64,000 bases of DNA from contig NC_015458.1 of NCBI RefSeq assembly GCF_000209655.1, positions 3,472,001 through 3,536,000 of the forward strand, in the 5' to 3' direction. This document shows positions 62,005-64,000 of this stretch, piece by piece. Each line of letters begins with the position of its first letter. Position 1 is the first letter of the stretch. The stretch comes from Pusillimonas sp. T7-7 (lineage in GTDB: Bacteria; Pseudomonadota; Gammaproteobacteria; Burkholderiales; Burkholderiaceae_B). The notes beneath the pieces were generated by a model. It did not search any database and was not told the DNA's origin. It worked only from the letters and a program-made list of their open reading frames with translations. The position numbers were made by a program, and so were the translations under genes.

Positions 62005-64000
62005 TCAGGCGACATAGTGCTGATTTTCCGAAGGTGCTTGCAGTACGTCGGCAATGGCGTTCGCAACCTTGCCTACACTGGCGCCCGACAGCATCGTGAC
62101 GTGATCCCCGGCAACGTGGCGTATTTCCACCGATGTGCTATAGGTTTGCCAGCCCATGTCCGGGAGGGCCAGCAGCTGATTTTCGTGCTTGCCCAGATCG
62201 GAGTCGCGTGGCGCGGATGCGCGGATGAGGGCCAGACAAAGCGCGGTATCGGCGTTGGCTGCGGGTCGGTAAGCCAAATAAGCTTCGTATTGCGCCATAC
62301 CTGTGTCGAGCGCACGTTCCAGCCAGTGTGCATCGGCGGCCGGCGGAAGCAATTTGGCGCCGTGCAGGCGCTGGGCGGCGAACTCGAAGCGGCTGGATGC
62401 GGGAACGGTCAGTAGTTCTTCTTGTGTGAGCACGGGCTCGATGCCCTGGAAACGGGCGCGGACATCAGCCATGCGGGCCAGCCATTGGGCCTGGGCCCGC
62501 TCAGGGTCGGGGTCCAGTATGGAGGTCCGCTCCAGCGGCGCCGGGGTGTCGATCAGTACCACGCGTTCCGGGGGGGAGCCCAGGGCCGCCAGTTGCCGGG
62601 CCATTTCGAATGCCACCAGGCCGCCGAAGGAATAACCGCCTACCCAGCGGGGCGAGGCCTGGCCGCGTTTTGCCAATGCCTGCAGGTTGGCCCTGGCCAT
62701 TTCGGGAATGGTCCGCAGTACTTGCTGACCTTGCTCCAGGCCGGCGGCTTGTATGGCCCAAAACGGTAAAGACGGCGGCAAGGCACGGGCCAGGTCTAGA
62801 AATACGCTGACATCGCCGGCGACGGGATGTACGCACACAAAGGGAGGGTTGGCTTGGCAGGCCGAATCTGTGCCCGCCGTCTGGTTCATGGGTACCACGG
62901 GGCTCCAGCGTTGGCCTGACTCCAGGGCTTGGGCCAGGGCGGCGACGGAGCGGTGCTCAAGCAGCAAGGAGATGGGGACGCTGCGATCCAGCACCTGTTC
63001 CAGTCGCAAGGCGAGCTGGGTTAGCCGAAGGGAGTTCAAGCCCAACAGCCAGAAATCGGTATCCAGATCAGGGTTGTCGCCGGCATCGCCAGGACCTGCT
63101 GTGCCGGGCAGTACGCTGCTGACAGCGCCCGCAATGCGGGCTTCCAGCGTGCTGCGTGGCCGGGTGGCAAACCGCAAGGACGAGCCGGCTGCGCTTGCGG
63201 CAGTCATTGGCGCCGTGCGCGCTTCCGGGCGGGGCAGGGCGTCATGCCGGCCGTCGGCGGCGGTCGGCAAGGCGGCGAGCATAGCTGCAATGACGCGCAG
63301 CAGCTGTTCGCCCTCTTCCAGTTCGCGGCCATCGTCGGGCTGCACTACGGACAAGGCAATGGATTCACCCGGTATGGCGACAAAGGTCAGATCGTAGGCT
63401 GTTTTAAGCCGAGTATGCACGGCCTCGACCTGCAAGCCTTCCGCCCCGCTCCAGGCGCTGGTGCCCGATGCCAGGTTCTCGACCAGCACCAATGTATCGA
63501 ACAAGGGACCGGACGCCATGGAAGCGCTGGCGGTCGCGGCAATGTCTGCCGGTGACAAATGGGCATGCTGCTGCAGCTGGCCCAGTTGCGTCTGCAGGGC
63601 GGCCAGTTGCGAGGCCGGTGTGCCGTCGGGATCCAGGCGCGCCCTGACAGGCAGATTGTTGATGAACATGCCTACGATATGTTCGACCCCCGGTATGCCG
63701 GCCGGCCGGCCGGAAACCGTCGTGCCAAATACTACATCACGCGTGTCCAGGCGCGCGGCCAGCCATGCGGCCCATACGTAATGCATGACTGTGGCAAGCG
63801 TCAGGCCGCGCCGGCGCGCAAAGGCAGTCAGTGCGCGACTTGCCGGTTTACTCAGGGCAAGCCGTTGCGTGTTGAAACGGTGCGCGGCTCGAGATGCCGG
63901 GGCAAACAGGCAACGGCGTTCAGGCAGGTCCTGCAGCTGGCGGGCAAAGAATGCTTTGCTGTCGGCATGATCGTTGCGCTCAAGCCAGGCAATATATGAT
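62005..64000 (-). CDS. Nonribosomal peptide synthetase C-terminus (C-PCP-TE), 5' end outside window
   Basis: The frame is open to the right edge. Visible domains, in order, are the C-terminal half of a condensation domain (IAWLERND..., then TLATVMHYVWAAWLAA and FGTTVSGRPAGIPGVEHIVGMFINNLPVR), a PCP (DTDFWLLGLNSLRLT, phosphopantetheine Ser in NSL), and a thioesterase (GYSFGG nucleophile, LIDTP Asp, AGDHVTML His). No adenylation domain lies between condensation and PCP. The condensation HHxxxDG motif is beyond the edge. The product is unknown; a siderophore is possible. Confidence 0.93.
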   Translation of the reverse strand, partial: SYIAWLERNDHADSKAFFARQLQDLPERRCLFAPASRAAHRFNTQRLALSKPASRALTAFARRRGLTLATVMHYVWAAWLAARLDTRDVVFGTTVSGRPAGIPGVEHIVGMFINNLPVRARLDPDGTPASQLAALQTQLGQLQQHAHLSPADIAATASASMASGPLFDTLVLVENLASGTSAWSGAEGLQVEAVHTRLKTAYDLTFVAIPGESIALSVVQPDDGRELEEGEQLLRVIAAMLAALPTAADGRHDALPRPEARTAPMTAASAAGSSLRFATRPRSTLEARIAGAVSSVLPGTAGPGDAGDNPDLDTDFWLLGLNSLRLTQLALRLEQVLDRSVPISLLLEHRSVAALAQALESGQRWSPVVPMNQTAGTDSACQANPPFVCVHPVAGDVSVFLDLARALPPSLPFWAIQAAGLEQGQQVLRTIPEMARANLQALAKRGQASPRWVGGYSFGGLVAFEMARQLAALGSPPERVVLIDTPAPLERTSILDPDPERAQAQWLARMADVRARFQGIEPVLTQEELLTVPASSRFEFAAQRLHGAKLLPPAADAHWLERALDTGMAQYEAYLAYRPAANADTALCLALIRASAPRDSDLGKHENQLLALPDMGWQTYSTSVEIRHVAGDHVTMLSGASVGKVANAIADVLQAPSENQHYVA

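Noticed and set aside
1..64000. tRNA, rRNA, CRISPR, insertion sequences, prophage or integron features
   Set aside because: Read through on both strands; no tRNA-like clover arms, repeat-spacer arrays, transposase motifs or long terminal repeats were seen. XerC is the only recombinase and is in its housekeeping context.

Overview
The window looks like the chromosome of a betaproteobacterium in the family Alcaligenaceae (Bordetella / Achromobacter / Pusillimonas relatives). The reasons are high-GC coding sequence (roughly 55-60% by eye), two orphan Bug/TTT-type solute-binding proteins, and gene orders typical of that family: dapF-DUF484-xerC, rhodanese-grxC-secB-gpsA, gpmA-envC-ctpA-moeB, rapZ-hprK-ptsN-hpf and kdsD-kdsC-lptCAB. 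The genus cannot be fixed from sequence alone. I saw no tRNA, rRNA, CRISPR array, insertion sequence or prophage, and no gap above about 300 bases without a gene.

Layout. 1-2.6 kb: a TRAP permease (cut by the window edge), an isocitrate-lyase/PEP-mutase superfamily enzyme and a GntR regulator. 2.8-9.2 kb: small accessory genes (membrane peptide, glyoxalase-like protein, Bug receptor, thioesterase, MFS exporter, ABC-F ATPase, arylamine N-acetyltransferase). 9.2-14.5 kb: a zinc-homeostasis block. A DksA that has lost its zinc ligands, a His-rich COG0523 GTPase and Zur lie on one strand. znuCBA lies on the other, and a perfect 18-bp palindrome with an extended -10 sits between the two arms. 14.5-31 kb: housekeeping genes for recombination, lysine and phospholipid synthesis, protein export, glycolysis, cell division, arginine synthesis and 16S methylation. 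31-38.6 kb: nitrogen-PTS and envelope control genes (rapZ, hprK, ptsN, hpf) and LPS/Kdo export and synthesis. Here lptB carries an apparent +1 frameshift and rpoN is missing from its usual place. 38.6-42.5 kb: a 1312-residue flavin/iron-sulfur oxidoreductase. 42.7-48.3 kb: a glutamate-type ABC transporter behind an oligogalacturonate-lyase-like propeller, with a divergent LysR regulator. 48.3-51.9 kb: a YqaA-like membrane protein, ilvA and a glutamate-cysteine-ligase-like protein.

51.9-61.1 kb is the most unusual region. It holds an orphan solute-binding protein coupled to a Cache-HAMP-SpoIIE phosphatase, a divergent MFS transporter fused behind two sensor-like membrane modules, and an RsbW-type ATP-binding protein coupled to alr and preceded by an NCS2 permease with a degenerate RsbW-like tail. 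This looks like a transporter-linked partner-switching system. The STAS antagonist and the output factor are not in the window. 61.2-64 kb: a phosphopantetheinyl transferase convergent with the end of an NRPS whose last module reads C-PCP-TE with no adenylation domain.
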